Source: Streptomyces sp. NBC_01217
Lineage (GTDB): Bacteria; Actinomycetota; Actinomycetes; Streptomycetales; Streptomycetaceae
Direction of reading: 5' to 3'
Length of the DNA stretch: 64,000 bases
Assembly (NCBI RefSeq): GCF_035994185.1
Contig: NZ_CP108538.1
Coordinates: 248,001 to 312,000 of the forward strand
Shown here in pieces: positions 62,702 to 64,000 of the stretch (its first letter is position 1; every line of letters starts with the position of its first letter). Both the position numbers and the translations under genes were made by a program. A model generated the notes under the pieces. It searched no databases and was not told where the DNA came from. It worked only from the letters and a program-made list of their open reading frames with translations.

Positions 62702-63946
62702 ATGGAGGAGAACCGCATCCCACCGGTGAGCCGCCGCAGGCTGCTGGCCGGCGGAGCGCTCACCGTCACAGGCGCCCTCGCCGGCGCCACGGTCACCGCC
62801 GCCGCGGGCTCGCGTAACAGCACCGGGGGCAGCGCCGGACATCGCCACCAGAGCGTCGCCGTCGCCTACGGCGAGCAGACCGTGCCCTTCCGCGGCAGGC
62901 ACCAGGCCGGCATCGCCACCCCCGCCCAGGCCCACGCCGCGTTCCTCGGCTTCGAACTGGCCAAGGACACGGACCGCGCGGCCCTCGGCCGGATGATGCG
63001 GCTGCTCACCGACGACGCCGCCCGTCTCACGCGGGGTGAGCCGGCCCTGGCCGACACCGAACCCGAACTCGCGGTGCTGCCGGCCCGGCTGACCGTGACC
63101 TTCGGGTTCGGACCCGGGCTGTTCAAGACCGCGGGCGTCGAAGACCAGCGGCCCGCGTCCCTCGAACCGCTGCCGCGGTTCACCATCGACCGGCTGCAGG
63201 ACCGCTGGAGCGGCGGCGACCTGCTGATCCAGATCTGTGCCGACGACCCGCTCACCGTCGCGCACGCCCAACGGATGCTGACCAAGGACGCCCGGACGTT
63301 CGCCCGGCTGCGCTGGACGCAGCGCGGGTTTCGCCGCGGGCGCGGCATCGAGGACGAACAGGTCACCCAGCGCAATCTCATGGGCCAGCTCGACGGCACC
63401 GCCAATCCCGCCCCGGACGACGACGTCTTCTCGGACATCGTCTGGACCGACGCGGGACCGCGGTGGCTGCGTGACGGCGGAACCACTCTCGTACTGCGGC
63501 GGATCCGCATCGAGTTGGAGACCTGGGACGCCGCCGACACCGGCGCCAAGGAGTTCACCATCGGCCGGAGGCTACGCACCGGCGCGCCCCTCACCGGCAC
63601 CGTGGAGAAGGACACCCCCGACTTCGACGCCAAGGACGACCTCGGCTTCCCGGTGATCTCCGCACACGCCCACATACGCCGGGCCCACGTGGCAGAGGAC
63701 CGGCGGCGCATCTTCCGCCGCCCGTACAACTACGACGAGGCCGCAGCCGCGGACGGTCGGTCGGAGACCGGCCTGCTCTTCGCCTCGTTCCAACGCGACA
63801 TAGGCGAGCAGTTCCTGCCGATCCAGCGCCGCCTCGCCGAGTCCGACCTCCTCAACCAGTGGACCACCCCGATCGGCTCCGCGGTCTTCGCGGTCCCGCC
63901 CGGCGACAACACCAACGGCTGGATCGGGGAGACGCTGCTCGGCTGA
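62702..63946 (+). CDS. Tat-exported DyP-type heme peroxidase (DtpA-like)
   Basis: A 414-residue A-type dye-decolourising peroxidase. The Tat motif is SRRRLLAGGA (10-19). The distal-site GQLDG motif holds Asp231; the proximal heme His is in AHAHIRRAH (321-329). IFRRPYNYD near 337-345 carries the distal Arg. A homologue in S. lividans works together with copper chaperones in aerial development. Here it is coupled to the PCu(A)C gene, which suggests the same partnership. Confidence 0.93.
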   Translation: MEENRIPPVSRRRLLAGGALTVTGALAGATVTAAAGSRNSTGGSAGHRHQSVAVAYGEQTVPFRGRHQAGIATPAQAHAAFLGFELAKDTDRAALGRMMRLLTDDAARLTRGEPALADTEPELAVLPARLTVTFGFGPGLFKTAGVEDQRPASLEPLPRFTIDRLQDRWSGGDLLIQICADDPLTVAHAQRMLTKDARTFARLRWTQRGFRRGRGIEDEQVTQRNLMGQLDGTANPAPDDDVFSDIVWTDAGPRWLRDGGTTLVLRRIRIELETWDAADTGAKEFTIGRRLRTGAPLTGTVEKDTPDFDAKDDLGFPVISAHAHIRRAHVAEDRRRIFRRPYNYDEAAAADGRSETGLLFASFQRDIGEQFLPIQRRLAESDLLNQWTTPIGSAVFAVPPGDNTNGWIGETLLG

Positions 63947-64000
63947 GAGGCCGGCCCGGCGTGCGCTCCACCGCCACCTGCGGGGGCACGACAATGGCGA

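Noticed and set aside
1..64000. CRISPR arrays, tRNA and rRNA genes
   Set aside because: No regularly spaced direct repeats, cloverleaf-like segments or rRNA-like sequence were noticed by eye. A tRNAscan or Rfam search would settle this.

Overview
The window is high-GC actinobacterial DNA, almost certainly a Streptomyces chromosome. The gene set (a second-type pentose-phosphate operon with opcA, GlnII-type glutamine synthetase, ECF41 sigma factor, Tat-exported DyP peroxidase, DUF6087 and DUF6454 proteins) and the many GTG starts with ATGA/GTGA overlaps fit that genus. No rRNA, tRNA or CRISPR array was seen. The species cannot be told from the sequence.

Layout. 1-4.9 kb: the 3'-truncated (window edge) PAS/GAF/SpoIIE-type phosphatase gene, then a small redox group (WrbA-like quinone reductase, SDR, zinc alcohol dehydrogenase). 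4.95-8.98 kb: an IS graveyard (IS5-like, ISAs1-like and IS110-like remnants plus a nearly intact IS3 element with 26-bp inverted ends) enclosing one orphan SMI1/KNR4 gene. 9.35-18.4 kb: one tightly overlapping minus-strand operon tkt-tal-zwf-opcA-pgi-gnd-histidine phosphatase, divergent from an AraC regulator. 19.6-23.4 kb: a secreted DUF6454 protein, a broken pirin gene, an intact IS110 and an IS4 remnant. 23.5-27.7 kb: nitrogen block amt, glnII and an ankyrin-tailed glutaminase. 28-29.2 kb: IS701-type fragments. 29.6-36.9 kb: an MFS exporter with ArsR regulator and operator, an IclR regulator, a GlxA-type regulator beside gap, and an FBP-domain gene divergent from a TetR regulator across a perfect 11-3-11 palindrome. 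37-48.6 kb: secreted metallophosphoesterase, flippase-like membrane protein, two polyprenol-phosphate-mannose glycosyltransferases, a cysteine-desulfurase-like enzyme, a secreted GDPD and an ECF41 sigma factor. 48.6-51.3 kb: a GNAT-AAA+ fusion and a decayed pectate lyase. 51.4-59.3 kb: a fructan-utilisation locus. 59.5-63.9 kb: a copper/peroxidase locus with its own ECF sigma factor.

How genes work together. Two regulatory systems are the strongest finds. (1) The ECF41 sigma factor and a DUF6220 membrane-protein gene diverge from a 171-bp gap that carries, on each strand, the same element CCTCACA-N16-CGTC, close to the known ECF41 promoter. (2) In the fructan locus a LacI regulator, an ABC sugar importer, a PfkB kinase and a secreted GH32 enzyme share a 14-bp operator (TGTCANCGNTGACA, one first-position variant). 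It occurs twice, with 16-bp centre spacing, upstream of the importer operon and again upstream of the GH32 gene. A third possible case lies between copC and a PCu(A)C copper chaperone, where both strands show GGGAAC-N17-CGAC. The neighbouring ECF sigma factor is a plausible reader of it.

Much of the rest is ordinary housekeeping or accessory Streptomyces content. The IS-rich patches hold several broken genes (pirin, pectate lyase, a GDSL-lipase N-terminus, an MmyB-type regulator fragment), so this is a rearranged part of the chromosome.
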